Shown here: positions 21,993 through 33,260 of the stretch, one piece after another
Layout of the letters: every line of letters starts with the position of its first letter
How positions within the stretch are numbered: the first letter of the stretch is position 1
NCBI GenBank assembly: GCA_021018995.1
Contig: CM037591.1
Location: 68,599,901 to 68,663,900 of the forward strand
DNA: 64,000 bases
From: Chloranthus sessilifolius
Lineage: Eukaryota > Streptophyta > Magnoliopsida > Chloranthales > Chloranthaceae
Reading direction: 5' to 3'
Made by a program: the position numbers and the translations under genes
The notes under the pieces: model-generated
Database searches by the model: none
What the model saw: only the letters and a program-made list of their open reading frames with translations
What the model was told of the DNA's origin: nothing

Positions 21993-22932
21993 ATGCATGC
22001 CCATATAACTGTATGGGATCTGTTGATGACGTCCCCACTCTATTTCCAAGCATTAATGGGGGCGTTAAAGAATGTGCATGTGTCACTTCAAGTTAGCCCA
22101 GAAGAAGTCGGGCAGATAATTGGCCAAGTGATGGCTCCAAATGCCATTTCATTTTCGGATGCTGACTTACCAGAGGAAGGAGGTAGCCACTCGAAATCTT
22201 TGAATATAACCATTGAGTCTGGAAACATGGTAATCCCCTTGGTCCTAATTGATAATGGGTCGGCATTGAATATATGCCCATTAAGAACTGCCACCAAGAT
22301 CGAGGTCGATCCATGCATGTTAAGGCCCACGAGAACCAATGCTAGAGGTTTTGACAATACCAGGAGAGAAATAATGGGAGAAGTTGATCTTGAGTTGTTA
22401 ATCGGGCCAATGACCTTTTCCATTTTGTTTCAAGTAATGGACATCAAGTCCTCATTTAATCTGTTGTTGGGGCACTCATGGCTACATGAAGTCGGAGCCA
22501 TACCTTTCACATTGCACCAAAAACTCAATTTTGCATTTGAGCACAAGATTATCACCATCATTGGTGAAGGGCACAGTGAGAAAGAGAATGCCACCAATAG
22601 TGTCGAAAAACACAATATGCTAGATGTGCCATACACCGCTAAAGATGTCGACCTCCAAAATTTTGAATATGAGGTATCGACAATACTCCCAGAGCTCATT
22701 GAGGGCATCACTCCTAAAACTGGAGGCGAAATGGTGGTAGCGATGGCCATGCTCCAGAAATGGGGCTATTAAAAAGGCAGAGGACTAGGGCTTAGATTGC
22801 AGGGCAGAAGAGAGCTAGTCATCGCCAAGGAACAGAAAGTTTATTTTGGGTTAGGTTACAAGCCCATGGAGGAAGAGGTCCGAGAGGCCAAAAAGAAAGC
22901 CAGGGTCGCTACAGTTGCAAGAGCTTGATGAA
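21993..22932 (+). pseudogene. Element B aspartic protease and G-patch
   Basis: Open to 22772. It contains VIPLVLIDNGSALNICPLRT with the active Asp codon at 22251, then FQVMDIKSSFNLLLGHSWLH and FEYEVST. After a TAA at 22770 the frame continues as KGRGLGLRLQGRRELV and FGLGYKPMEEEV, a G-patch-like RNA-binding motif that stands between protease and RT in several Tat elements. Protease matures Gag-Pol. The G-patch role is unknown. Confidence 0.85.
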
Positions 22933-23219
22933 TCAACATAGAAGAGAAACCTCGCCCTAGGCCGCATATCAGGAAATCCTTTGTCAGCGTTGGGGTCGTG
23001 AAAATCGATTGAAACGAGGTAACCCATTTGACCCCACACAAACCCCTAGCCACTATTCATTCCACTAATTCCTACATCACCCTTACCTGCCTGGAAATAT
23101 ACCATGCTGCTCTATCATTATTTGAAGAGCGAGGTCCCCTACCTACACAGTCTCCCCCTGTGGTAAATCACCACAAAACTATATTAATGCTTTAAGATCT
23201 CAAACGAAATACGGGTCAA

Positions 23220-23639
23220 CATGATGGAGGCTGACTCCAAAGAGCCATATCAGTCAGCACCCTCCATCCAAACAGGTAAAGGAGCGGCCTCTCAGGTACA
23301 CAATTGGGCATCTTTACCCGAAACCCTGAAAGTAGGGAGTGGCCAAACATTTGGCACCCATTTCCCAAAAAGAAATAACCTATAAAAACTGAGATAATCC
23401 CTTGGCAGGCAATACCTTGTATATATAGCAACCCGCTTTACCAAGGGTCCATTTTCGAAGAAAACAAAAATCTCAAAAACATTGAAAAAATACAAAATCT
23501 CAAAAACATTGAAAAAATATAAAATCCCAAAAACATTGAAAAAATACAAAGTCCAAAAACATCGTCATTTAAGATTCCAGATAAAATCACATAAAAGGAT
23601 GCCTTAATCAAAATACCCGTCCCACGTAAAATCGACCCC
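23220..23639 (+). other. Linker between G-patch and RT of element B
   Basis: Weakly coding linker with MMEADSKEPYQSA near 23221 and a tandem repeat at 23467-23563. No domain recognised. Confidence 0.55.
23467..23563 (+). repeat. About 31 bp tandem repeat
   Basis: Four degenerate copies of aaaaacattgaaaaaataca with the short spacer aaatctc or a variant. In A the equivalent place (8160-8220) has one copy. Confidence 0.85.
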
Positions 23640-25235
23640 TTTCCTATAGAAGTACAAGAAGAGGTAGGTGTTACGAGTCTAGATAAGGATGTCCCTTTGG
23701 AGGAGCTCCCCAATGAGCTCCTTGACAGGTTTGCCGACTTTGAGCATGCCCCTACCCCCATTATTGAGGAAACTGAGGACGTTAATCTAGGGACTGAGGA
23801 GATTCCCCGCATTACCAAGATCGGAACGTCACTATCTCCCGAAGAAAGAAAAAGCATGATCGACTTCCTTCGGTCATACTAAGACATTTTTACCTGGTCA
23901 TACGAGGACATGCCTGGTCTATACACTGATTTGGTCGAGCATGAGTTGCCTTTCTACCCTGATGTGATGCCGGTTAAGCAGAAGCTGAGACGTTTCCGAC
24001 CCGAGTGGATGTTGAAAGTCAAAGACGAGGTCATCAAGCAGTATGATGCAGGGTTTCTCATGGTATCCAAATACCCGCAGTGGCTAGCCAATATTATGTC
24101 TGTGCCAAAGAAATATGGAAAGGTCTGCATGTGCATCAATTTTTGAAATTTGAATAGAGCGAGCCCGAAGGATGATTTTCCACTATCGCACATCGACATC
24201 TTGGTTGATAATACTGCTAAGCACGGGATGCTTTCTTTTATGGATGGATTCTCAAGATACAATCAGATTAAGATGGCAGAGGTAGACAGAGAGAAGACAG
24301 CGTTCATCACTCCGTGGGGAACCTTTCGCTATAGAGTCATGTCATTTGGGCTGAAGAATGCCAGTGCAACATACTAGAGAGCTATGATGGCACTGTTTCA
24401 CGACATGATGCACCGAGAAATCGAAGTGTATGTCGATGATATGATACCAAATCAACAGAATGAAGCAATCACTTGGTAAACCTTCAAAGGCTATTTGAGA
24501 GGTTAAGAAAGTATCGACTACAACTGAATCCATAGAAGTGCGCATTTGGTGCTATGTCCGAAAAACTTTTAGGATTCATCGTTAGCAAGAGAGGGATCGA
24601 GGTCGACCAAGTCAAAGTCAAAGCTATCACAGAGATGCCACCACCCTCTACTGAGAAAGAGGCTAGAGGGTTCTTGGGCAGAATACAATATATCAGTCGG
24701 TTCATTACGCAACTAACTCCAATCTGCATGCTGCTCTTCAAGCTACTAAGGAAGAACTCGCCCATTGAATGGAATGACGATTGTCAGGTAGCATTTGATA
24801 AAATCAAAAGCTACCTCCTTAACCCACCTGTGTTGGTACCACCCGAGCCAGGGAAACCACTCTTGATGTATCTCTCCACGACGGAAGTTTCGATGGGATG
24901 TGTCTTAGGTCAGCATGACGAGACAGGAAGAAGAGAATAGGCCATCTACTATCTAAGCAAGAAGTATACTAATTATGAAACGCGTTATTCTCATCTAGAG
25001 AAAGTATGCCTGGCTCTTGTATGGGCTACTCAGAGGCTCCGCCATTACTTGCTATCCCAAGCCATGCTGCTCCTAGCACGCATGGATCCGTTGAAATACC
25101 TATTTAAGAAGCCAGCTCTCACAGGGCGGACTGCACGATGGCAACTTTTATTATCTGAATTTGGCATCACATACGTCACTCAGAAGTCGATCAAGGGGCA
25201 GGCACTCACCGATCATCTTGTCGATAATCCTTTGC
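23640..25235 (+). pseudogene. Element B reverse transcriptase and native RNase H
   Basis: Copies genomic RNA to cDNA. Blocks are: WSYEDMPGLYTDLVEHELPF, DAGFLMVSKYPQWLANIMSV, HIDILVDNTAKHGMLSFMDG, EVDREKTAFITPWGTFRYRV, catalytic YVDD at 24429-24440, LLGFIVSKRGIEVD, QYISRFITQLTPIC, then RNase H (AIYYLSKKYTNYETRYSHLE). Stops: TGA 24144, TAG 24375 (Gln of ATYQRAM), TAG 24938 (A has CAG). A deletion or frameshift follows YVDDMI (24441-24480). Confidence 0.92.
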
Positions 25236-25779
25236 CAAGATTATGAACCTTTGAGAATGGAGTTCTTCGATGAAGACATGTTGTTCATGACGAAGGACGA
25301 TACAGAAGAAACAGAAGAATCATGGGTAATGCACTTTGACGAGGCAACAAATGTTGAAGGTCAGGGAGTTGGCGCCATTCTGATTTCGCCGAAAGGGTCC
25401 CATGTACCCATCTCTATCAAGCTCAACTTCCCTTACACTAACAACATGGCTGAGTATGAAGCTTATGCTGCTAGTCTATAGGCGGCTCTCGATCTGAATG
25501 TAACTCGCCTTTGAGTGTTTGGCGATTCACAGTTAATCATATGCCAGACGAATGGAGATTAGAAGATGAAAGATGAGAAATTAATCCCTTACCATGAGCA
25601 CCTCGAGGATCTAATAGCTTGCTTCCAAGATGTGACATTCTCGTATGTCCCCCGAATAAGGAATCGCTTTACCGATGCACTTGCAACGCTGGCATCAATG
25701 ATAAAAATCCCGTATGGTGCTGAGATGAAGCCAATCATGATCGAGTAGAAGAATGAGCCAGCCTTCTGCCTCCAGATTG
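25236..25779 (+). pseudogene. Element B archaeal-type RNase H
   Basis: WVMHFDEATNVEGQGVGAIL, LNFPYTNNMAEYEAYAASL, FGDSQLIICQTNGD and RNRFTDALATLASM mark the second RNase H of the Tat lineage. The first motif has FDEA where A keeps FDGA. Stops are at 25479, 25513 and 25558 or so, and at 25747. Confidence 0.88.
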
Positions 25780-27037
25780 AAGAACCTATAAATCCTGATG
25801 ATGAGCCACCTTAGTTCTCAGATATCAAGAATTTCCTAGAGACACTAACTTTCCCTGAGGGTACGTCTAAGACAGATCGACAAACCATTCAACGTCTAGC
25901 AGTAGGCTGTGTTGTTTACAGGGAATGCCTTTACAAGCAATCATACAACAATATTTTGCTCAGGTGCCTTACAGAAGGTGAAGCGATCAATATTATGAAG
26001 GAGATCCACGAGGGAGTATGCGGAGTCAGCGGTCACATGCTTGCAAGAAAAATTCTACGACAGGGATACTTTTGGACCACTATGGAATCAGATTGCTGCA
26101 AACATGTCCAAAAATGCTACAAGTGTTAAAAACACTCCAGTCTGATACACGCTCCTGTCATTGATCTACACTACATGACCACTCCTTGGCCATTTTCCAC
26201 CTAGGGCCTTGATGTCGTCGGAATGATTAATCTGAAAGCATCAAACGGACATCGATTCATCCTCATCGCCATTGAATACATTATCAAGTGGGTAGAAGTG
26301 GCGTCATATGCAAACATCACGACCAGTCATGTTGAGAAGTTTCTCAAGAACAATATTGTGAGCCGATTCGAAGTACCCAAAGATATCATCACAGACAACG
26401 GCATAAACTTTGTGAATAAACACATCCGACCCTTCTGCGAGCAATACAAGATCAAGCACCACTGCTCATCACCTTATCGGCCTCAAACTAATGGAGCCAT
26501 AGAAGCTACTAATAAGACAGTTGTCTGCATCCTAGAGAAGATGGTCGTCACCTATCGAGATTGGAGTGGAATGCTACCATTTGCTTTATGGGTCTACAGA
26601 ATGTCAATCCGTACCGCTACAGGGGCAACACCATTCTCCCTTGTGTATGGAACTGAGGTCATCCTCCTAGTTGAGGTTAATGTACCCTCGCTCTGAATCC
26701 TTATGGCTTATCCAAAGCAGAGAAAGAGAGATCTCGCTTCGAACAATTAAACTTATTAGACAAGAAGAGACTCCTAGCCTTGTGTCACACTCAAGTTTAC
26801 TAGGGGTGAATTGCACGTGCTTACAATAAACGTGTCCACGGTCGAGATCTAAAGGTAGGAGAAACTATGTTGAAGAAGATCTTCCCATCCCTCCACACCG
26901 ATCCGAGAGGAAAGTTCAAGCCAAACTGGGAAGGACCTTACGTTGTTCCAGAGGTGCTACTGGGATACGCCATCCACCTCGCCACCATGGATGGAGATCA
27001 TCTTCCTGAGCCCATCAATGCTGGATTCGCCCGATAG
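25780..27037 (+). pseudogene. Element B integrase, end of pol
   Basis: Zinc-binding part: EIHEGVCGVSGHMLARKIL and CCKHVQKCYKC. Catalytic core: Asp at 26211 (GLDVVG), Asp at 26394 (TDNG), Glu at 26502 (GAIEATNK). The Trp before GLDVVG is TAG (26202), while A has TGG. The open stretch 26223-26696 covers most of the core. The C-terminus ends INAGFAR at TAG 27035-27037. Frameshifts follow 26696. Confidence 0.92.
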
Positions 27038-28511
27038 TTCTACTCTTAGTCTATCACGACAAGGTAAGTATTGGTGAAACAGATACGTGACTGCTTAAGA
27101 ATCACCCAAAAGAGGCTATCATTTCAAGCACAGTAGCCAAAAAGCATCCCTAAAATGATGATATCCTTTTCTACCCCATTTGAGCCTGAGCCTTTCTTTC
27201 AATAAACCCCTTCCCCGAAAAGAAGAAAAAGTGAGTACATATATAAAAAATAGAGGAAGTAGAATTACTATTAGAAAATTGAAAAAAAAAATTGAAAAAG
27301 CAAAACATCAAAAAGAGATTGTCTGAAATAAAGATGAAGAAAACAAAGAGAAGAAGAAAAAAAAAGAGAAAAAAATAGAAGAATCAGGGGGTTTGTACAG
27401 TAAAGATCCCCAAGGAAGAAGAATGTTGAGAAAAACTGAAGCCATACTTGGCCCAGCATACCCTCAAATTCTAACCTGACCCATGGCCAAGCTACACCCT
27501 GAAGGAAACCCTCTTTTTAGATTCACAAGCAATCATAGTATCTATTAAGTCAACACAAGCCGAATAGTAAAACAACACTAGAGCCCCATCTAGCCGGCTA
27601 TGTCAGAATCGACATCTATGTCGTGGCTTTTGAAAAAATATTGAGAAATAAAAAAATACAAGGTCAAAGCAAGATGGACGTGTTGAAAACCCGAAAGGGC
27701 GCTACGGGTAAAAACAGCGAGTTTGTGTGGACCAGGTGAAAACCCGAAAGGGCGCTTGGGTAAGAGAGCTAAACCCATGGACGTGGTGAACACCCGAAAG
27801 GGTGCCACGGGTAAAAAAGGGAGATAAGAAAGAATTAAAAAGGAAAAGAAAGGTTTGGACTGATTAAGAAGATTAATGTTTAAAGAGCCCTCTTGGTTAC
27901 TCTCCCTGATCCCCTTTACTGGGCCGCTCATGCTAGTTCCAATCGGGTCCCAACCAAGTGTGTCTTCAGAACTGCTTTTTCAAACGTATGACCCAAGGTA
28001 AGGAGAAAGGTTTGACTCAATCCGAAAGGATGGACGTTTTGGTATTCGTAAAACTGTTGAAATGCTCTTAGACTCAACCATTCGAAAGAGGGTTCGACCA
28101 TGCTCAAAAGGGGACCCAAGTTCTCACCTTGTGATTAAGGCAACAAACCGGATAAAGAGAGAATAAAAAATAGGGCAGAAAGTCCTCTTAGTAAAAGGGA
28201 CCCATTAGTTAAAAAGGAATAAAAAAGACAACAAATAAAAACCAACAAAAAAAAAAAGAAGAGGAGTCTTTGTAAATATAATAGATTTTCCTTTCCATTT
28301 ACAGAATGCACCGCTTACAGCACATCCCAAAAAATAGTCGGTGTGATGTCCAACGTTCTTTCTTTCTTTTTTTCTTTTTTACAAACAAAAAGAAATAACA
28401 AGCAAACATAAAGAAAATATGTATACAAAAAATGTGTATATCTGTAAAGGGGTTTCTTACGCCCCTTTTCTGTGTATCTAATTTGTGCAAAAAGTTGTGT
28501 GCAGGAAGGAA
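27038..28511. other. Non-coding tract between pol and antisense ORF1 of B
   Basis: A-rich on plus (27240-27380, 28140-28260), with no coding sequence. It contains the repeat at 27679-27815. Confidence 0.75.
27679..27815. repeat. Tandem repeat with acccgaaagggcgc
   Basis: Three copies about 52-55 bp apart (27685, 27739, 27791), each ..gtgaaaacccgaaagggcgc and then gggtaa. The homologue of the repeat in A at 3900-4085. Confidence 0.88.
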
Positions 28512-30011
28512 TCAGCGGCCCAGCTCGTGCTTCAAGGCACTAATCTAAGCATGAAAGTCATCTTCTTGGGCATTCCGCTTAGTCAACCAGCAAGCATGTA
28601 AGCTCTTATACCTCTTCCAAGAAGTGTCAGCGGCTCCGAGGGCAACGCTTAAGGATTCTTTCAAACGAAGGACCTCTCCTTCTGCATTCTCTGCTCAGAC
28701 CTTTTCCTGCATTAAAAGCTCGTGCAGGGCCCTCTTCTCATCCACTAGTAGCTCAATGCGGGCTCGGAGTGCCGTCTCTTTCTTTGGCCAGGGGCCTTCA
28801 GTGTCAATACTCTCCGCTGAATCCAGACGATCAGCAATAGGCTACTCAGCCATTAGCCAAGCCTCATACTCAGGAGAAGACTGAACCAAATCTCCCTGTT
28901 CCATATTGCACGTTAGTGTCGACTGACATATCTCACAAAGAGCGGTGATTCGATCTATTTCCCCAAAGGACCCCTTAGAAAAGATCAAATCACACAGAGG
29001 GGGCTTTACCTCGCAAGGCACCTGCTGAGTGCAGCTAAACTGACGCAACACCCAGAATGGGAAGTAGAAGGTGCTGCCGGTCAACCCCAAAAGGGTGATG
29101 CCCTCGTGGTCCTGGGAACGAATCACAGGGAAGGTCCGCTCTAGGCAAGGAAGTCTCCATATGAGATTTGCGCCAATCAGCCAAAGCTTCAATTCTGACA
29201 AATCTCCCTGGGGAATCATGTGGCACCTACCCAAAAAGCACTGGACCACCTCTCCTCAAGCAAGATAAAAGTGGGGCACTGTTCTCAAAATGGCAAGATG
29301 CTCTCCCAGCCAAACCTGAAGCAAAAGTGGGCAACCTCCAAGATTTCTGGTCTTCCCAAGGGAAAACGCATCAAGGCACCGAAAAAGTTCAGCGAGCACC
29401 AAATGCATCATAGATCGGCCCGCCTCCAACTCGGTCAAAATATTGCAAATTGCCAAAGAGAAGCTCTCTCCCCCGATAAAGAAAAGGATTTATGAGATAA
29501 GGCCAAGAGAGAATGCTTTCACATTGAAGATGTTTTGAGTCAGCAATTTTCAGAGACTTTTGTCACCAAAAAGTTCTTTCAGGAATTTCATCGAGCACCT
29601 AGTGGGCCCCCCAATGAGACTCTTCTCATATTCATTTTTCTTCAAGCCCAGGGTAAGGTGAACGGTTTTGGCATAGCCCGGCTTCGGTATAATTCTAGCA
29701 AGGCCCCTGTGAAGCCTCAAACCCGACACGTTGGATAATTCCTCAAGTGTAGGAGTTATCTCTCAATTCCCAAATCGAGACACATGGCCACTCGGGCTCC
29801 AAAAAGATGTGGCGGCGTGAAGAAGATCCCACCGTGGGGGAACCTCAAGAAAGGAAGGAAGGCGAGATAACCCAAGGCGCTCCAAATCAACAAGCTCACT
29901 GTCATTCAAGCTCCCAACCCAACTTGTTAGAAATTTGGGTCCCATGCCCAAGGAAGGGGGTAAATTGATTTTGGGCCCTCCATGTAAGGGAGGGTTGGAA
30001 AGCGGGTCCAT
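28512..30011 (-). pseudogene. Element B antisense ORF1 (500 codons, no frameshift)
   Basis: Lies antisense to gag-pol. ATG at 30011 (MDPLSNPPLHGGPK), TGA at 28512 after ALKHELGR, exactly 1500 nt in one frame. N-terminal part: FLEVPPRWDLLHAATSFW, FGN*EITPTLEELSNVSG, resembling PMD/DUF7745-type plant transposon proteins. Middle: GCPLLLQVWLGEHLAIL, then DHEGITLLGLTGSTFYFPFW. C-terminus: charged, heptad-like ARIELLVDEKRALHELLMQE. There are seven internal stops (TGA, TAG, TAA) but no indel that breaks the frame. The homologue in A is 1619-3130. Product function unknown. Expression would need a promoter on minus; the palindrome array 168 bp upstream is the only candidate seen. Confidence 0.78.
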
Positions 30012-30178
30012 AAACGTACAAGGATCTTTAAAGCGTATAGAATTTGATGTATGTTGATGGACCCGCCCCTAGGAAAATGAGAACAAAAAGAATCAGTCAA
30101 AAGGGCCAAGTCAAACAAAAAAGAGAGTTTTGAACTTACTCAAGTACATAAGGACCCACAGTTCTCCAAGCTAAGGCT

Positions 30179-30293
30179 GGCGCAAATATTAGTTGCGCCA
30201 GTGCATTTTGTCCCAATCTTTGCTTGGCGTAACTAATAGTTGTGCCAGCACAGTTTCCCCCATTTTTTGCCTGGCGCAACTAATAGTTGAGCC
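30179..30293. repeat. Palindrome array, version 1 (upstream of antisense ORF1 of B)
   Basis: Copies at 30179, 30226 and 30273, exactly 47 bp apart. The nearest end is 168 bp from the ORF1 ATG (30011). In A the distance is 170 bp. Confidence 0.93.
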
Positions 30294-30316
30294 AGAAAAA
30301 AGCTCCCTCCGCGTAA

Positions 30317-30514
30317 GTCATTTTGGGGCCTAATTTGAGGGGAATTTCATTTGTTCCAGCACATTTAAAAATTTGTCAAAACTATGGGTAGCTGTAAGCA
30401 ATGTCCAAAATTTTAAAGTCATTTTGGGGCCTAGTTTTAAGGGAATTTCGTTTGTTTTCAGCCCATTCAAAATTGGTCAAAACCATGGGTAGCCGTAAGC
30501 AACGTTCAAAATTT
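30317..30514. repeat. 101 bp tandem duplication
   Basis: Copies at 30317-30417 and 30418-30514, both starting gtcattttggggcctagttt or a close variant and containing atgggtagctgtaagcaa. Placed between the palindrome array and the PMD gene. Confidence 0.9.
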
Positions 30515-30805
30515 TTTTAAATGCCTCTAACGGTTTAGAAACCATTTTTTATTTCCTTATGTGCAGGATGGATCCTACATCAAAGCATGCGACCCAAGGG
30601 GTCGCTTTTCGAGAGCACTTGGCAGGCATGTCCTATAGAAAAATAGATAGGTTTAGGGGAGCCATGGCATGCAATCAAGACAAAAGCACTAAAAAATTCC
30701 AAAATAAAAATCATCCACAAAGTGCCACATCATCCATCCCAAGCTGTCTAAAAATTCAAATTATCAATCCCAAAGTACTAATGTTTGAAAAGGGGAAACT
30801 AAGGC

Positions 30806-33260
30806 CTATTCCTTATCCGCGCCCTTTGATTTCTTCCAACGACGAGTGGAGCCCTGGTAAGTCCGCATATCCCCCACCCGGGACCAGGCTTGAGAAATCC
30901 GACTAAGCAAAAATAATGACTCCTTGGCACGTGCACGCTACAAGTCATAGCCAAAATCAGAAATCGGGACCAATCAGAATGATGACGGAACCCACAGAAA
31001 AAGCAGAGCAGCAGAATACTCACCGTCTCCACATCTCGAAGTTCCATGAGGTTACGATGATATGTCGCATACTCCATGGCCGACTCGATGTTCTACATTC
31101 AGAGAGATACAATGTCAGCTATCCGGGCAATATTGAAATATGTGCAAAGGGAAGCCGGAACAAGAAAGAGACGGGCCGTCAGAAGACTTACCCCGGGGAT
31201 CACCTAAGGAGGAGGGACACGGGCCACTTCAGCAGAGAGACGTGCCTGCCTATCTACGACGGCACACAGGTCCGAGAGAAAGCCGTCATCAAGGCGTCGA
31301 AAGGTCCCATAGACCACGGTCGGGTCACCTCTCGGGGCACCAGCCTGAGAGGTACCCGACGGACCAACGTTGGAAGAACCCTCACCAGAAGGACCCACAC
31401 CAGAAGGGTCAATGCCAGAAGGACCTGCCCCCGAAGTATCAGCTGTACCTGTCGCTGTCCCGCCTTCATCATCAGAGCCGTCCCCTGGAGCAAACTGTAG
31501 ACAAAGTAAAAATCAGTTCAGAAAGAACAGAAACCGAGATAAAATAAAAGGAGACTAATCTAAAGAGGGAAAGGTAATTACCAGCCCACGCTGGTCACCA
31601 AATGCGAGGAAATTGACACTAGGTACGAACCGTGGTAGGATAAATTGATATGGCAGACACTCATACCAAGTATGATAGTCTTCAGGCACATGAAGAGCAT
31701 GGATAGGGAGCCCATTGTTGAGGAGGGCCACCGTGAGTTCCTCAACACTGCCAACAGGATTCCAAACATCTGTAGGAGGGTCCATGGGAATGGCATAGTA
31801 GCCCTAGTACTGGTGCAGCACCCGCTCTCCTAAGTAGTAAGCCTTGGCCCACGCCCCATAAAAGAAAATGACACGACGATTGTTAAACAGGCGAGAGGGG
31901 CCTACGGCAACCCGATCCCAGAAGGGGGACGCGAGATACAGGTCGTGGAGGATCTATCCAAGTCCGAAAGCAATTAATCAATCAAAAGGCAGTATAGTAA
32001 TCAAGAAGGATTTCCAAGCATGGATAAACCAAGTTGTTAAGAGGGGCTTTACCTGCTTAGGAACCATCAGGTCAAGTTGGGACCTTAAACCCATCTCCAA
32101 GTGCTTCATGCCCACCTCACGACGTCGGGCTTGGTTCTACTTACTAAGAAGAGGGTAAGTAAGTTCCTCCAAGTGAAGAAGTGGGCGCCCAGGGTGAAAA
32201 TGGTGGTATCCCCATACCTGAAATGAGCATTACACAGGAGCAGGTCCGTAGCATACAAAGGTCATTCAAGGAAACTGGTGAAGTGAAAGAATGAGGGATT
32301 ACCTCCAAGGCAGCCCAAAAACCAGCAACATATTTGGAATCCCCAGTCGTGACCCGAGCTAAGTTAAACATCAGCCATGCGTAAGCGGCCCCACCCTAGT
32401 CATACCTATGGATGTTACCCTAGTTTTCCATGACGCTCAGGAATGCTAGGCTAACTCAGCCACCGCTCGCATTGGTAAAAAGGGTCTTACCCAGTAGGAT
32501 CAGAAGAGTAATGTAGGCCAAGACAATCACCCACTCAGGCGTAATATAAAGCACCCTGTCTGGCTGTCCCAGGTCCACCAACTCGTCGATCATGTAAAGT
32601 GCGGTAAGCCATGACATCTTGACCTCAGTACCATGCGTCTGCCCGAGAGGGGGATGGGCTCCTATCAGTCAGATGACATCCTCTCTACTCGGCACGGAGA
32701 GGCCAGCTATCGGTATCCCTCCCATCCTGATACCCATAATCATCGCCCAGTCAACAGGCGTCAGGGTCATCTCGACGTACGACATATGGAAGGTCATCGT
32801 CTCAGGGCGAAACCGTTCGATCAGGGCCTTCAGATAGGTGCCATCAGCCCTCATGGTAGGGCAGGACAGAAACTCCCTGAAGCCCACCTGCACCAGCAAG
32901 AACTTTACTATGGGAGGGACGTAGAGGTAGAAGTCCTGGAAATCAATCCATCCCCCGCAGAATATAATAGAGGGCAAGTCCTGCGTCAGAAGAGAAAAGT
33001 ACATCAGATCATGGAAAGAAAGAAAAGCTACACAAAAGAAAGAAATTTGAACCTTCTTTTACCTGGCCCGCTATACCAAAATTCGAAATGTGGGTGTACT
33101 GTTGATGTAAGAGGCCGACTTGGGCGGCCTCGCCCTGCATTTCGAGCCATGAGCCCGCCTTCCGCTCCACCCAAAGGAACTTCTCCCCTCATGGGCCGTA
33201 TACTATCTCGGGCCCCTCCTCGTGGCCCTCCTCGAGAACGTGCTCATCACCACCCGACAT
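30806..33260 (-). pseudogene. Element B antisense plant-mobile-domain gene, 7 exons
   Basis: Antisense to gag-pol. Exons (minus): 33063-33260, 32303-32980, 32053-32217, 31582-31953, 31192-31494, 31024-31092, 30806-30937. Every intron is GT-AG and phase 0, and every exon is a multiple of 3, giving 638 codons plus TAG. Exon 2 carries the PMD core: TYLKALIERFRPETMTFHMS, VEMTLTPVDWAMIMGIRMGG, LAYITLLILLGKTLFTNASG, GGAAYAWLMFNLARVTTGDS and WAALE. Exon 4: DVWNPVGSVEELTVALLNNG. Exon 5 is Gly/Ser/Pro-rich. Exon 7 is basic (STRRWKKSKGADKE). There are eight premature stops, TGA (3) and TAG (5), and no frameshift. PMD proteins occur in plant transposons and in host MAIN-type genes involved in silencing and genome stability. 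The role here is unknown. Confidence 0.85.

Noticed and set aside
30559-30906. Open frame of 115 codons on plus
   Set aside because: It overlaps exon 7 of the minus-strand PMD gene and has no counterpart in other elements.
31140-31547. Plus-strand open frames rich in Arg/Pro/Gln
   Set aside because: Antisense shadow of the Gly/Ser/Pro-rich exon 5 of the PMD gene.
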